Below are positions 16,446 through 25,964 of a stretch of DNA of 64,000 bases, piece by piece (position 1 is the first letter of the stretch; every line of letters begins with the position of its first letter). A program made the position numbers and the translations under genes. The stretch is from Nitratidesulfovibrio sp. SRB-5 (GTDB taxonomy: Bacteria > Desulfobacterota > Desulfovibrionia > Desulfovibrionales > Desulfovibrionaceae). Under the pieces are notes generated by a model. That model searched no databases. It worked only from the letters and a program-made list of their open reading frames with translations, and was not told the origin of the DNA. The stretch spans positions 1,240,001 to 1,304,000 of the forward strand of contig NZ_JAIOTY010000001.1 in NCBI RefSeq assembly GCF_019931275.1, written 5' to 3'.

Positions 16446-16811
16446 GGGGTATCCTCTCTCAGGGACGGCATGATGACGCGCGTCCCGTGCTGCTGTTGCG
16501 TGATGTTTCGGTGCCGTGCTGCGCAGCATGCTGCCGGGAAACGGCGACGTCGCGATGACAGGCTGGCGTCGGCCGGAAGGCGTGCGGGCGGCGGCGCGAC
16601 GATTGTCCGTCCAGGCTTCGTCACGCTTCGTGCGGGCGCGCACCTGTGGCGCGTCCGGCGTGCCGTTCGCATTGACAACGTGGTCGAAAAGCAGGCACCT
16701 TGCGGCAAATTGGCCGTCCCCGCGCGGGCATTTCTTCCGTCCGCGTCCCGGCGTTTCCGGTGTAACCGGCGCATTCAGGGCATCGGGCATGGCCGCTTCC
16801 TTACGACGCAC
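16446..16811. other. Divergent intergenic region surE / OB-HD exoribonuclease
   Basis: 366 bases without a supported gene. A TTGACA at 16673 could be a -35 box for rightward transcription, but no good -10 follows at the right distance. Nothing else stands out. Confidence 0.4.
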
Positions 16812-17897
16812 ATGGAAAAAAGACAAACCATACGAGATATCGCCGCCAATGACGAGGTGAGCGGGCTGTTCCTGCTCGGTTCGGCCACCCTGCAACAGTC
16901 GCGCAACGGCCCCTTCTGGCGGCTGGAACTGCGCGACGCCTCCGGCAGCATGGAGGCCAAGATCTGGAGCCCCCAGAGCCAGGCCTATCCGGACTTGGCC
17001 GCCGGGCAGATCGTGGACGTGGAAGGCCGCTCCGGCACGTACCGCGACAAGGTGGAGGTGACCATAGGCCGCCTGCGCGTGCTGGACGACGCCGAGCAGG
17101 CCGGGCTGGACCTTGGCCTGTTCCTGCCCGCCAGCCCGCGCCCCGCGCAGGAGATGCTGGATGAACTGATCGCCCTGTGCAAGGCGGAGTTCACCCACGC
17201 GCCGTGGCGCAAGTTCGTGCTGGCCGTGCTGCGCGACGAGGACATCGCCCCGCGCCTGCTGGCAGCGCCCGCCGCCAAGTCGGTGCACCATGCCTACGTG
17301 GGCGGCCTTGTGGAGCACATGCTGTCCGTGGTCGGGCTGGCCCTGCGCATCGCCGACCACTACCCGGAATTGGACCGCCAGGCCCTGCTGGCCGGGGCGC
17401 TGTTCCACGACATCGGCAAGGTGTGGGAGCTGACCGGCGGCCTTGCCAACGATTATTCCGACGAAGGACGCCTGCTGGGGCACATCCACATCGGGCTGGA
17501 ACGCATCGAGCCGCACCTGCGCAAGTCCGGCCTCGCGCCGGAACTGGTGACCCATTTCAAGCACCTTATCCTCAGCCACCATGGCGAGTACGAATTCGGC
17601 TCTCCCCGGCGGCCCAAGACGGCGGAAGCCATGGCCCTGCACTACGCGGACAACCTGGACGCCAAGATGGCCCAGTTCCGGGGGCTGTTCGCCAACCACG
17701 AAGAGGACGCCACCGGCTGGACGCCGTTCCAGCCCACGCTGGGGCGCTTCCTGTACCGTCCGGCCCGCTCGCCCGAGGAGCCCCGCCCGGCGCGCAAGAG
17801 CAGCCCGGCCCACAAGGGCGGCGGCAAGGCTGGCGCCGATGGCGCGGACGATGCCGCCAAGGCCGGGCCGCAGAGCGTGCAGGCATCGTTGCTGTAG
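16812..17897 (+). CDS. OB-fold/HD-domain 3'-5' exoribonuclease (YhaM-like)
   Basis: 361 residues. The N-terminal OB-fold nucleic-acid-binding domain (residues 5-95; [23 protein letters not shown]) is followed by an HD metal-hydrolase domain. That domain has [14 protein letters not shown] near residues 158-171, [11 protein letters not shown] with the HD pair at 199-200, and [17 protein letters not shown]. This order is that of YhaM, which trims RNA and single-stranded DNA from the 3' end. The C-terminus is a basic Lys/Ala/Gly tail (about 40 residues). It is first in a run with tmk, the deacylase and the LUD gene. Confidence 0.85.
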   Translation: MEKRQTIRDIAANDEVSGLFLLGSATLQQSRNGPFWRLELRDASGSMEAKIWSPQSQAYPDLAAGQIVDVEGRSGTYRDKVEVTIGRLRVLDDAEQAGLDLGLFLPASPRPAQEMLDELIALCKAEFTHAPWRKFVLAVLRDEDIAPRLLAAPAAKSVHHAYVGGLVEHMLSVVGLALRIADHYPELDRQALLAGALFHDIGKVWELTGGLANDYSDEGRLLGHIHIGLERIEPHLRKSGLAPELVTHFKHLILSHHGEYEFGSPRRPKTAEAMALHYADNLDAKMAQFRGLFANHEEDATGWTPFQPTLGRFLYRPARSPEEPRPARKSSPAHKGGGKAGADGADDAAKAGPQSVQASLL

Positions 17898-17955
17898 ACC
17901 ACGGCGGCAGTGTTCTGTCGCTCATCAACAGGCTGTATTTTTTCAGGAATCTGCA

Positions 17956-18603
17956 ATGTTCATCACCTTTGAAGGAATGGAAGGCTCCGGCAAGAGCACG
18001 GCCCTGAACCGTGTGCAGCAGGCGCTGCTTGACGCGGGGCACGGGGTGCTGCTGACGCGCGAGCCGGGCGGCAGCCGCCTGGGGCGCACGCTGCGCTCCA
18101 TCCTGCTGGACCTTTCCAACGACGACATCGTGCCCGAGGCGGAACTGTTCCTGTACCTGGCCGACCGCGCCCAGCACGTGGGGCAGGTGATCCGCCCGGC
18201 CCTGGAGGAGGGCGTGGTGGTGCTGTCCGACCGCTACGCCGACTCCACCGTGGTCTACCAGGGCTACGGGCGCGGGCTGGACCCGGAACGGCTGCGCGAA
18301 CTGAACGACATGGCCGTGGGCGGGCTGTGGCCCGACCTGACCCTGGTGTTCGACCTGCCGCCGGAAGAAGGCCTGCGCCGGGCCATGACCCGCAACCTGC
18401 GCGAGGGCACCAGCGTTTCCGAAGGGCGGTTCGAGGCGGAGCACCTTGCCTTTCACGCCCGGGTGCGCGAAGGCTATCTGACGTGGGCCGCGCTGCATCC
18501 TGCGCGGTTCCGGGTGGTGGATGCCACCCGCACGCCCGACGAGGTGTTCGAGGACGTCATGCGCGCCGTGCGGTCCGCCTTGTCGGCCCCGGCGCGTCCG
18601 TGA
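17956..18603 (+). CDS. tmk: Thymidylate kinase
   Basis: 215 residues. [15 protein letters not shown] carries the P-loop at residues 7-14. [15 protein letters not shown], the [16 protein letters not shown] dTMP site, and a C-terminal lid region follow. It phosphorylates dTMP to dTDP with ATP. The start at 17956 has AGGAAT upstream, 58 bases after the exoribonuclease stop. Confidence 0.95.
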   Translation: MFITFEGMEGSGKSTALNRVQQALLDAGHGVLLTREPGGSRLGRTLRSILLDLSNDDIVPEAELFLYLADRAQHVGQVIRPALEEGVVVLSDRYADSTVVYQGYGRGLDPERLRELNDMAVGGLWPDLTLVFDLPPEEGLRRAMTRNLREGTSVSEGRFEAEHLAFHARVREGYLTWAALHPARFRVVDATRTPDEVFEDVMRAVRSALSAPARP

Positions 18604-18662
18604 CGGCGGATTGCTCATGACGGCGGACCGCGCATGACGGCGGGCCACCCGTAACGGCGGGC
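18600..18662. repeat. Four degenerate ~17-bp repeats between tmk and the deacylase
   Basis: The words TGACGGCGG, TGACGGCGG, TGACGGCGG and TAACGGCGG recur at near-regular spacing directly after the tmk stop codon. No function is evident. Confidence 0.5.
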
Positions 18663-18684
18663 AAGCCCCGCGAAGGACATTCCC

Positions 18685-20004
18685 ATGCTGGAAGCAAAGA
18701 ACCGGCTGGGCATCATCTTCTTTCCGGCCTTCGACTGGGCCATCAGCGCCACCCACCCGGAACGCGAGGAACGGCTGCTCTACACGCAGGACCAACTGCG
18801 CGAGGAAGGTCTGTTCGACATCGCGGGCATCACCGAATACAAGCCGGAAATCGCCACCCGCGAAGACGTGGAGCGCGTGCATTTCTGCATTCCCGGCGTG
18901 GAGAGCGTGTGCACCAAGTCGCACCTCATCTCCGCCGGGGGGGCCATCACCGCCGCCCGGCTGGTGATGGAGAAGGAGGAGGAAAAGGCCTTCGCGCTGG
19001 TGCGCCCGCCGGGGCACCACGCCATGAAGGTGGTGCACGGCAACCGGGGGTTCTGCAACATCAACATCGAAGCCGTGATGCTCGAACACATCCGCGAGCA
19101 CTACGGCCCGTTGCGCGTGGCCATCGTGGACACCGACTGCCACCACGGCGACGGCACGCAGGACATCTACTGGAACGACCGCGACACCCTGTTCATCTCG
19201 CTGCATCAGGATGGCCGCACCCTGTACCCCGGCACCGGCTTTCCGCACGAACTGGGCGGCCCCAACGCCATGGGCCGCACCCTGAACATTCCGCTGCCGC
19301 CCGGCACGTCGGACAAGGGGTTCCTGCATGTCATCGACAACCTGGTGCTGCCGGTGCTGGAAGACTTCAAGCCGGACCTCGTCATCAATTCCGCCGGGCA
19401 GGACAACCACTTTTCCGACCCCATCACCAACATGAACTTCTCGGCGCGGGGTTACGCCATGCTGAACAGGCGGCTGAACCCCGACATCGCCGTGCTGGAA
19501 GGCGGCTACGCCATTCAGGGCGCGCTGCCGTACGTCAATCTGGGCATCTGCCTGGCCATGGCCGGGCTGGACTTCGACGGGGTGCGCGAGCCGGAATTCG
19601 ACCCGGCGGCCATCGCCCAGTCGGACCAGGTGACCGCGTACATCGAGCGGCTGTGCGACGAGATGCTGAAGGTGTGGCGCAAGCCCCCGGCCCTGCCCAA
19701 GCAGGGCGAACGCTCCGGCGACTGGTGGGTGCGCACCAAGGACATCTACTACGATACCGATGGCATCAGCGAGAGCCAGGTGGAATCGGTGCTGCTGTGC
19801 CCGGACTGCTCGGGCACGGTGAAGATAGAAACCTGGTCCACGGTGAACCCGCTCAGCGTGGGCATCGAGATTCCCATCAGCGCCTGCGACAGGTGCGCGG
19901 GCATTGGCCGCCGCCTGCTGGAGGAAGCCCACCTGAAGGGCAACTACCGCTACGTGCAGTGCATTGATAGAAAGGCAAAGCGATACACGCGCTACGGCTT
20001 TTAG
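18685..20004 (+). CDS. Histone-deacetylase-superfamily deacylase with C-terminal four-Cys domain
   Basis: 439 residues. The deacetylase core has RPPGHHAMK (active-site histidine pair), DTDCHHGDGTQDIYW (zinc-binding Asp/His), YPGTGFPHE and EGGYAIQGALP. Such proteins remove acetyl groups from lysines or small amines (AcuC, acetylpolyamine hydrolases). Unlike AcuC it carries a C-terminal extension of about 70 residues with CPDC (nt 19799-19810) and CDRC (nt 19888-19899), which looks like a zinc ribbon. The gene is 43 bases upstream of the LUD gene. The substrate is unknown; control of a metabolic enzyme by lysine acetylation is one possibility. Confidence 0.85.
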   Translation: MLEAKNRLGIIFFPAFDWAISATHPEREERLLYTQDQLREEGLFDIAGITEYKPEIATREDVERVHFCIPGVESVCTKSHLISAGGAITAARLVMEKEEEKAFALVRPPGHHAMKVVHGNRGFCNINIEAVMLEHIREHYGPLRVAIVDTDCHHGDGTQDIYWNDRDTLFISLHQDGRTLYPGTGFPHELGGPNAMGRTLNIPLPPGTSDKGFLHVIDNLVLPVLEDFKPDLVINSAGQDNHFSDPITNMNFSARGYAMLNRRLNPDIAVLEGGYAIQGALPYVNLGICLAMAGLDFDGVREPEFDPAAIAQSDQVTAYIERLCDEMLKVWRKPPALPKQGERSGDWWVRTKDIYYDTDGISESQVESVLLCPDCSGTVKIETWSTVNPLSVGIEIPISACDRCAGIGRRLLEEAHLKGNYRYVQCIDRKAKRYTRYGF

Positions 20005-20047
20005 CCCGGTAGCGCACGAGCAAACGCACATCCTTCGGAGAAATACC

Positions 20048-20734
20048 ATGAGCAAGACCGCCACCCCGCCCGCAAATCCGCCTGCGAATCCTGTGGACAC
20101 CTTCTGGACCATCCGCCTGGCCACCACCAAGGAAGCCCTTGAAGCCAACAACTTCGAGGTGTCCATGGCCGAAAACCTGGCCGACGCGGCCCGCATCTTT
20201 CTGGAAGACATCCTGCCCGCGTCCGGCGCAAAAACCGTGTCCTTCGGCGGTTCCATGAGCATCGGCAAGAGCGGCGTGCCCGAGGCCCTGCGCGCCATGG
20301 ATGCCATCGAACTGCTGGACACCATGAACTACAAGCTGCCCGCGGCGGAAATGTACGAACTGCGCCGCCAGGCCCTGCTGGTGGACCTGTTCCTGTCCAG
20401 CACCAACGCCCTTACCGTGGACGGCAAGCTGGTGAACCTGGACATGATCGGCAACCGCGTGGGCGGCATCAACTTCGGCCCCAGGAAGGTGGTGCTGTTC
20501 GTGGGCCGCAACAAGGTGGTGGACAGCGTGGACGACGGCATGCGCCGCATCAAGGAATTCTCCGCGCCCACCAACGCCATCCGCCTGGCCAAGAAGACCC
20601 CGTGCACCAAGGTGGCGGAGTGCATGGACTGCAAGAGCCCCGACCGCATCTGTAACGTCTGGACCATCACGGAAAAGGCCTTCCCGGCCAAGCGCATCCA
20701 CGTGATTCTCATCAACGAGGACACCGGGCTGTAG
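20048..20734 (+). CDS. LUD domain protein (LutC/DUF162 family)
   Basis: 228 residues. The LUD fold runs from FWTIRLATTKEALEANNFEV through KTVSFGGSMSIGKSGVPEAL to NFGPRKVVLFVGRNKVVD. A cysteine group near the C-terminus (CTKVAECMDCKSPDRICN) suggests an extra metal or cluster site, which is common in stand-alone clostridial and Desulfovibrio LUD proteins. LutC proteins take part in lactate oxidation, but no lutA or lutB is nearby, so the exact role is open. GGAGAAATACC precedes ATG 20048. It ends the tmk operon and is followed by a terminator. Confidence 0.8.
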   Translation: MSKTATPPANPPANPVDTFWTIRLATTKEALEANNFEVSMAENLADAARIFLEDILPASGAKTVSFGGSMSIGKSGVPEALRAMDAIELLDTMNYKLPAAEMYELRRQALLVDLFLSSTNALTVDGKLVNLDMIGNRVGGINFGPRKVVLFVGRNKVVDSVDDGMRRIKEFSAPTNAIRLAKKTPCTKVAECMDCKSPDRICNVWTITEKAFPAKRIHVILINEDTGL

Positions 20735-20758
20735 CCGAACCCCGGGTTGTGCATTCAA

Positions 20759-20790
20759 GGGGGCGGAAAAACACGCCGCCCCCATTCCCT
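20759..20790 (+). terminator. Terminator of the tmk-deacylase-LUD operon
   Basis: GGGGGCGG and CCGCCCCC form an 8-bp stem around AAAAACACG, 25 bases after the LUD stop codon. The tail ATTCCCTT is only moderately T-rich. Confidence 0.6.
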
Positions 20791-20969
20791 TGCGCGTCTG
20801 TTTCCGGCATGTTGGGGCGACTCACCTCGTCGGATGACCCGGAGCGGCGCAGCCATCGGCAACGGCAGCGCGATGCGCCCCTGGCAGGGCCGACACGGGC
20901 CGGACCGGGGCGCGCGGCGTCCCCGGCAGTTGGCGGCCCGCGCACCGCACGCCGCACGCAGGGGGACGG

Positions 20970-23108
20970 ATGTTCCTGAACGAACACCAGAGCAAGAAGC
21001 TGTTCGCCGCGGCGGGGATTGCCGTCCCCGCCGGGGATTGTCTGGGGCCGGAAGACGTGGACGCGTATGCGCCGCCGTTTCCCGGCCCCTGGTACGTCAA
21101 GGCGCAGGTGCTTACCGGCGGGCGCGGCAAGGCGGGCGGCGTGCTGCGGGCCGATACGCCCGATGCGTTGCGCGCCACCGCGCGGACCATCCTGGGCATG
21201 ACCATCAAGGGCCACGCCGTGCCCTTCGTGCGGGTGGAACCGGCCACGGACATTCGCAAGGAATGCTACCTGTCGTTCATGCTTTCGCGCCAGCGGCGCG
21301 AGATGCTGCTGACCACCAGCCACCGGGGCGGCATGGAGGTGGAGGCCACGGCGGACAGCCGCAAGCCGCTGGTGCAGCGGGTGCCGCTGGACGCGGGCCT
21401 GCGCGAACACCACCTGCGGGCGGCGTTCTTCGAACTGGGGGCGGACCCGGCGGGCTGGGCGGGCTTTCGCGACCTTGCCGAGCGCCTTTTCCGGGCAGTA
21501 CGCGACGATGGCCTGCTGCTGGCGGAAATCAACCCGCTGGTATTCACCGGGGCAGGGCAGTGGGTGGCCCTGGACGGCAAGGTTGAACTGGACGACAACG
21601 TGGTGGACCTGCGGGCCGATCTGCAGGGCTACTACACGCCGGAACACCACGGCGCGGAAGAAAACGCCGCGCGCGATGCCGGGCTGAGCTACGTGGGGCT
21701 TTCCGGCTGGGTGGGCCTTTTGGTCAACGGCGCGGGCCTTGCCATGGCCACCATGGACCTGCTGAACTTTTCCGGCCTGCCCGCCGCCAACTTCATGGAC
21801 CTTGGCGGAGCGGCGGACGGCGCGCGCATGCGCCGGGCGCTGGATTTGCTGTTTGCCAATCCGCAGGTGCGGGCGGTGTTCATCAACCTGTTCGGGGGCA
21901 TCGTGTCCTGCGCCGGGGTGGCCCGCGCGCTCATGGAGGCGCTGGGCACGGAACGCGCCGTGCAACCCATAGTAATGCGTATGGCGGGGCACGAATCGGC
22001 GGAGGGCCGCGAACTGCTGCGCGCCTTCGCCCATCCGGACGTGATCATCGCCGACGAGGTGGCCGACGCGCTGGACGCCCTGCGGCGGCTGGATGAGGTG
22101 AACCGGGCCCACCGGACAGCGGGCACGGCCCCTGCCGTTCCGCCCGTTGCATACCCCCTTGCCGACGAGGCGTGGCCGCTGCCCCCCGCCGCCCGCAAGG
22201 GCTACCGGCGTTCCGGCAGGCGCGGCGTGCCGTGGCTGGGGCCGGATACCCGGGTGCTGGTGCAGGGCATCACCGGCAAGGTGGCCCAGCGCCACGTGCA
22301 GCTGATGCAGGAATACGGCACGCGCATCGTGGCCGGGGTAACCCCGTTCAAGGGCGGACAGAGCGTGCTGGGCGTGCCGGTGTACGATTCGGTGCACGAG
22401 GCATGCAGGCACCACCGCATCGACGCCTCCATCATTTTCGTGCCCGCGCCCTTCGCGCCCGATGCGGTCATGGAGGCGGCGGCGGAGGAAATCCCGTGGG
22501 CGGTGTGCATCACCGAAGGCATTCCGCAGCGGGCCATGCTTTCCGCGCTGAAGAACGTGCCGCCGTCGCCCACGCGGGTCATCGGCCCCAACACGCCGGG
22601 CATCATCGTGCCGGGGGCCACCAAGATCGGCATCATGCCGGGCTACGTGTTCACGCCGGGGCCGGTGGCCATCTTCTCGCGCTCGGGCACGCTGACCTAC
22701 GAGGCGGCGGCACGCCTGTCGGCGGCGGGCATCGGGCAGTCGTTCTGCGCCGGGGTGGGGGGCGATTCGTTCATCGGCAGCGACTTCATCTCGCTGTTCG
22801 AGTGCATCCGCGACGACGACGCCACCGAGGCCGTGCTGGTGCTGGGCGAAGTGGGCGGCACGGCGGAAGAGGACCTGGCCCGCTGGGTGACCGCCACCGG
22901 CTTCGCCAAGCCGGTGCTGGGCTTCATTGCCGCGCGCACGGCCCCGCCGGGCCGCCGCATGGGCCACGCCGGGGCCATCCTGGACGAGGCCACCGGCGGC
23001 GTGGACGGCAAGTTGCAGGCCATGCGCGACGCGGGTTTTGCCGTGTGCCCCGACCTGGCCAGCCTGCCGGAACGGGTGGCCCGCGCGCTGGGCCGGGACG
23101 CGGGCTGA
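20970..23108 (+). CDS. Fused succinyl-CoA-synthetase-type acyl-CoA ligase (beta-alpha fusion)
   Basis: 712 residues. The first ~380 match SucC: MFLNEHQSKKLFAAAGIAVP, an ATP-grasp domain, AEINPLVFT and FMDLGGAADGARM...VFINLFGGIVSCAGVA. The last ~290 match SucD: RVLVQGITGKVAQRHVQLM, GVTPFKGGQ, GPNTPGIIVPGATKIGIMPG, and the phosphohistidine loop GRRMGHAGAI. It should interconvert an acyl-CoA plus ADP (or GDP) and phosphate with the free acid, CoA and ATP. A ~30-residue basic linker joins the halves. Separate subunits are the rule, so the fusion is notable. The ThDP decarboxylase gene follows 235 bases downstream. The acyl group (acetyl, succinyl, aryl-acetyl) cannot be told from sequence. Confidence 0.88.
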   Translation: MFLNEHQSKKLFAAAGIAVPAGDCLGPEDVDAYAPPFPGPWYVKAQVLTGGRGKAGGVLRADTPDALRATARTILGMTIKGHAVPFVRVEPATDIRKECYLSFMLSRQRREMLLTTSHRGGMEVEATADSRKPLVQRVPLDAGLREHHLRAAFFELGADPAGWAGFRDLAERLFRAVRDDGLLLAEINPLVFTGAGQWVALDGKVELDDNVVDLRADLQGYYTPEHHGAEENAARDAGLSYVGLSGWVGLLVNGAGLAMATMDLLNFSGLPAANFMDLGGAADGARMRRALDLLFANPQVRAVFINLFGGIVSCAGVARALMEALGTERAVQPIVMRMAGHESAEGRELLRAFAHPDVIIADEVADALDALRRLDEVNRAHRTAGTAPAVPPVAYPLADEAWPLPPAARKGYRRSGRRGVPWLGPDTRVLVQGITGKVAQRHVQLMQEYGTRIVAGVTPFKGGQSVLGVPVYDSVHEACRHHRIDASIIFVPAPFAPDAVMEAAAEEIPWAVCITEGIPQRAMLSALKNVPPSPTRVIGPNTPGIIVPGATKIGIMPGYVFTPGPVAIFSRSGTLTYEAAARLSAAGIGQSFCAGVGGDSFIGSDFISLFECIRDDDATEAVLVLGEVGGTAEEDLARWVTATGFAKPVLGFIAARTAPPGRRMGHAGAILDEATGGVDGKLQAMRDAGFAVCPDLASLPERVARALGRDAG

Positions 23109-23343
23109 CCCGCGCCGGATCGGCGGACGTTCCCCACGGGTGCGGCGGCTTCGGCTTGCCGCGCCCCGGCTTTTGGTCTAGGTGCGGTATGCCGTCATCT
23201 GGCCGCCCGCGCGGCGGCCTTGCGGCGCGTCATCCGGCATGTCTCCAGCATATCTCCGGCACGTCACCAGTCACGTCACTCGGCACATTGTCCGGCGCAT
23301 AACCCGGCAGGTCACCGGGACCGCAAGCCTCACGAGGAAGAGC
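23109..23343. repeat. Spacer with degenerate CCGGCA/GTCAC repeats
   Basis: Between 23230 and 23320 words such as TCCGGCATGTC, TCCGGCACGTCACC, ACGTCACTCGGCAC and CCGGCAGGTCACC recur irregularly. No terminator or promoter could be defined, so the ligase and decarboxylase may be co-transcribed. Confidence 0.35.
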
Positions 23344-25062
23344 ATGAACATCACCGAAGCGCTGCTGCACGCCCTGAAGGAACGCGGCGCGCGCGAGGTC
23401 TGGGGCATTCCCGGCGACTTCGCGCTGCCGTATTTCAAGATCATCGAGCAGACCGGCATCCTGCCGCTGGTCACCCTGACGCATGAGCCGGGGCTGGGCT
23501 TTGCCGCCGACGCCGCCGCGCGCATCCGCCGGGGGCTCAGCGTGGCCGCCGTCACCTACGGGGCCGGGGCCATCAACATGCTGAACGCCGTGGCCCAGGC
23601 CTTTGCCGAAAAGTCGCCGCTGGTGGTCGTTTCCGGCGCGCCGGGCACGGCGGAGAGGGCGCGCGGCCTTCTGCTGCACCATCAGGTGAAGACCGTGGGC
23701 TCGCAGTTCCGCATGTACCAGGAAGTCACCTGCGACCAGGGCATTCTGGACGACCCGGCCACCGCCCCCGCCATCATTGAGCGGGTGCTGCGCAACTGCC
23801 TTGAGCATTCGCGCCCGGTGTACCTGGAAATTCCGCGCGACATGCCCGCCGTGGCCTGCGGCCCGGTGGCCCCGCACATGCCCACCCCCTGCGATGCAGA
23901 GGCCGTGGCCGCCTGCGCGGCGGAAGTGTTGGCCCGGCTGCGCGCCGCCAGCCGTCCGGTACTGATGGTGGGGGTGGAGGTGCGCCGCTACGGCCTTGAG
24001 GACCGTGTGGCGGAACTGGCCGACAGGCTGGGCGTGCCCGTGGTCACCAGCTTCATGGGGCGCGGGCTGCTGGCTGGCAAGGCCTGCCTGCAAGGCACCT
24101 ACATGGGCGTGGCGGGGGATGCCGCCATCACCCAGGCAGTGGAAGGCTCCGACGGCCTGTTGCTGCTGGGGGTGATCATGTCCGACACCAACTTCGGGGT
24201 GTCTGCCAGCCACATCGACCGCCGCCGCCTGATGCACGCCGAGGACCGCCAGGTGCGCATGGGCTTCCATACCTATCACGACATCCCGCTGGAAAGTCTG
24301 GTGGATGCGCTGCTGGCAGCCCTTCCTGAAGGCGGGCAGGCCTGTGCCGTTCCGGCAGGCCTGGACGGCGATGGGGGGGCGCTGGGCCGCAACGTGGTGT
24401 ATCGGCGCGGTTTCGTGGCGGACGACGCCCCGGTGACGCCCGACGACATCGCCGTGCTGCTCAACGATTTCTACGATGGCGTGTTGAACGGACCGGCGGT
24501 CAGCGCCGAGCCGGATCCGTTCCCGTGGCCCTTTGGCGGGCGCCCCTTGCCGTGGCCGCTGGCCTGCGACATCGGCGACTGCCTGTTCACCGCGCTGTCG
24601 GTGCGCCCCGTGCCCATGGTGGGGCCGGGGTACTACGCCAGCATGGGTTTTGGCGTGCCTGCGGGCATGGGCCTGCAGGTGACCACCGGGCAGCGTTCGT
24701 TGACACTGGTGGGCGACGGAGCCTTCCAGATGACCGGCATGGAGCTTGGCAACTGCGCGCGTCTCGGCATCGACCCGGTGGTCGTGGTGTTCAACAACGC
24801 CTCGTGGGAGATGCTGCGGGTGTTCCAGCCGGAAACCTCGTACAGCGCCATCAATACGCTGGACTTCGCCGCCTTTGCCGATGCGCTGGGCGGGCACGGC
24901 TACCGCGTGACCACCCGGCGCGAACTGGCGGCGGCGTTTGCCTCGGCCACCACGGAGCGCGGGCGCTTCCAACTCATCGACGTGCGGTTGGAAAAGGGCG
25001 CCATTTCCGACACACTGGCCAATTTCGTGGCCGGGGTGAAGCGGGTGTCCGGCGTGAAGTAG
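23344..25062 (+). CDS. ThDP-dependent 2-oxoacid decarboxylase (indolepyruvate/phenylpyruvate decarboxylase-like)
   Basis: 572 residues in the three-domain ThDP fold. Glu48 in LTHEPG is the cofactor-activating glutamate. The middle domain has RPVLMVGVEVRRYGLEDRVAEL. The C-terminal diphosphate site is GDGAFQMTGMELGN...VVVVFNN, the GDG-X~25-NN motif. Such enzymes decarboxylate 2-oxoacids such as indolepyruvate, phenylpyruvate or pyruvate to aldehydes. Distant alternatives are sulfopyruvate or phosphonopyruvate decarboxylase, but those are shorter or split. Next to an NDP-forming acyl-CoA ligase it suggests amino-acid (Ehrlich-type) breakdown; inference only. A GAGGAAGAGC sequence precedes ATG 23344. 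Confidence 0.8.
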   Translation: MNITEALLHALKERGAREVWGIPGDFALPYFKIIEQTGILPLVTLTHEPGLGFAADAAARIRRGLSVAAVTYGAGAINMLNAVAQAFAEKSPLVVVSGAPGTAERARGLLLHHQVKTVGSQFRMYQEVTCDQGILDDPATAPAIIERVLRNCLEHSRPVYLEIPRDMPAVACGPVAPHMPTPCDAEAVAACAAEVLARLRAASRPVLMVGVEVRRYGLEDRVAELADRLGVPVVTSFMGRGLLAGKACLQGTYMGVAGDAAITQAVEGSDGLLLLGVIMSDTNFGVSASHIDRRRLMHAEDRQVRMGFHTYHDIPLESLVDALLAALPEGGQACAVPAGLDGDGGALGRNVVYRRGFVADDAPVTPDDIAVLLNDFYDGVLNGPAVSAEPDPFPWPFGGRPLPWPLACDIGDCLFTALSVRPVPMVGPGYYASMGFGVPAGMGLQVTTGQRSLTLVGDGAFQMTGMELGNCARLGIDPVVVVFNNASWEMLRVFQPETSYSAINTLDFAAFADALGGHGYRVTTRRELAAAFASATTERGRFQLIDVRLEKGAISDTLANFVAGVKRVSGVK

Positions 25063-25129
25063 CCGGGTGTGCATTCCGATTTCTTCATGTGACAAGGCCG
25101 GGGGCTGCCCGGCAAGACGCGCAAGCGAA

Positions 25130-25160
25130 GCGGGGCGCGGTCCGGTGGACCGCGCCCCGC
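25130..25160. terminator. Strong hairpin between convergent genes
   Basis: A 14-bp perfect stem (arms 25130-25143 and 25147-25160) around GGT. No T-run follows on either strand, so termination may depend on the stem alone. It lies between the decarboxylase (+) and the coiled-coil protein (-). Confidence 0.6.
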
Positions 25161-25199
25161 ATGCGTTCGGCGTCGAATCAGGGTGCCGTTGCGGCGCCG

Positions 25200-25763
25200 C
25201 TATTTTGCCGACTTGCCGAGAGACGCGAACGACACGGCGCTGCCGCCGCCCCCGCCGGAGGCCTGCTTGGCGGCCTGGGCCTGCAATTCGTTGATCTGCT
25301 GCTGCAACTCGTTGATCTGCTGATACAGCGGGCGGGTGACCGATTCCTTCACCCCGTCGGGCGAGGAACCCTGCTCCACCTGCGAGATTTGCTGCTGCAA
25401 CTGTTCGATCTTCTTTTGCAGTTCCTCGATCTGCTTGGCCGTGGAATCGCCGCCCGAACCGCCACCATCAGCGGCGGCAGAGGCAGAGGTGGAGGAAGAG
25501 GCCGACGCGTCGGCGGTGTCTCCGTCCGTCGTGCCCGCTTCGGTCAGGGTGCCCGCCTGCTGGGCGGCGTCCGCCTCGGCCTGCTGGCGCGCGGCCAGCA
25601 TCTCGCGGGCAAGGCGCATGGCTTCCTCGGATATGGACACCCGGTCGCCGGACTGCGTGGCGGCAACACTTTGCGTGGCACGCCGGGTGTTGGAGATGCC
25701 CGAAATGTAGTCGGTGGACGACACCCCGTAGCCCTGCATCAATTCCATTGTCCAATCGCTCAT
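25200..25763 (-). CDS. Hypothetical coiled-coil protein
   Basis: 187 residues, not assigned to a named family. The N-terminus MSDWTMELMQGYGVSSTDYISGI is followed by RVSISEEAMRLAREMLAARQQAEADAAQQ. After a Ser/Ala/Gly-rich linker there are two glutamine-rich heptad helices (KQIEELQKKIEQLQQQISQVEQ and LYQQINELQQQINELQAQ). The tail is Gly-rich. This resembles the FlxA-like group in layout, but I see no decisive motif. There is no signal peptide. GGAGGGTGC lies 8 bases before ATG 25763. It is transcribed leftward after the acetyltransferase gene. Confidence 0.7.
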   Translation of the reverse strand: MSDWTMELMQGYGVSSTDYISGISNTRRATQSVAATQSGDRVSISEEAMRLAREMLAARQQAEADAAQQAGTLTEAGTTDGDTADASASSSTSASAAADGGGSGGDSTAKQIEELQKKIEQLQQQISQVEQGSSPDGVKESVTRPLYQQINELQQQINELQAQAAKQASGGGGGSAVSFASLGKSAK

Positions 25764-25964
25764 GAACGCACCCTCCATGCATGGTTGGCGGCTGTCCGCC
25801 CCGCGTCTGCGGCTGTTTCGGCTGCCACGGGGAGGGCGGGACGCGCTTGGCTCCCGGCAGGACCTGCCGCCCATTTCGGCGTGCGAGCGGGCATGCAAAA
25901 GACGTGTAAGGGGAAAAGGTTTCCCTGTGCTCCGGCAGGCGCGGATTGCCGGGTTTGCGGCGCT

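Noticed and set aside
15636-17813. 725-codon minus-strand frame reaching from the exoribonuclease into surE
   Set aside because: Only the last 269 codons (surE) have protein signatures; the rest is antisense to the OB-HD gene. SurE starts at 16445 with its own ribosome-binding site.
20048-20734. LutC of a complete lactate-utilisation operon
   Set aside because: No lutA or lutB next to it; the neighbour is a deacetylase-fold protein, so only the LUD family name is supported.
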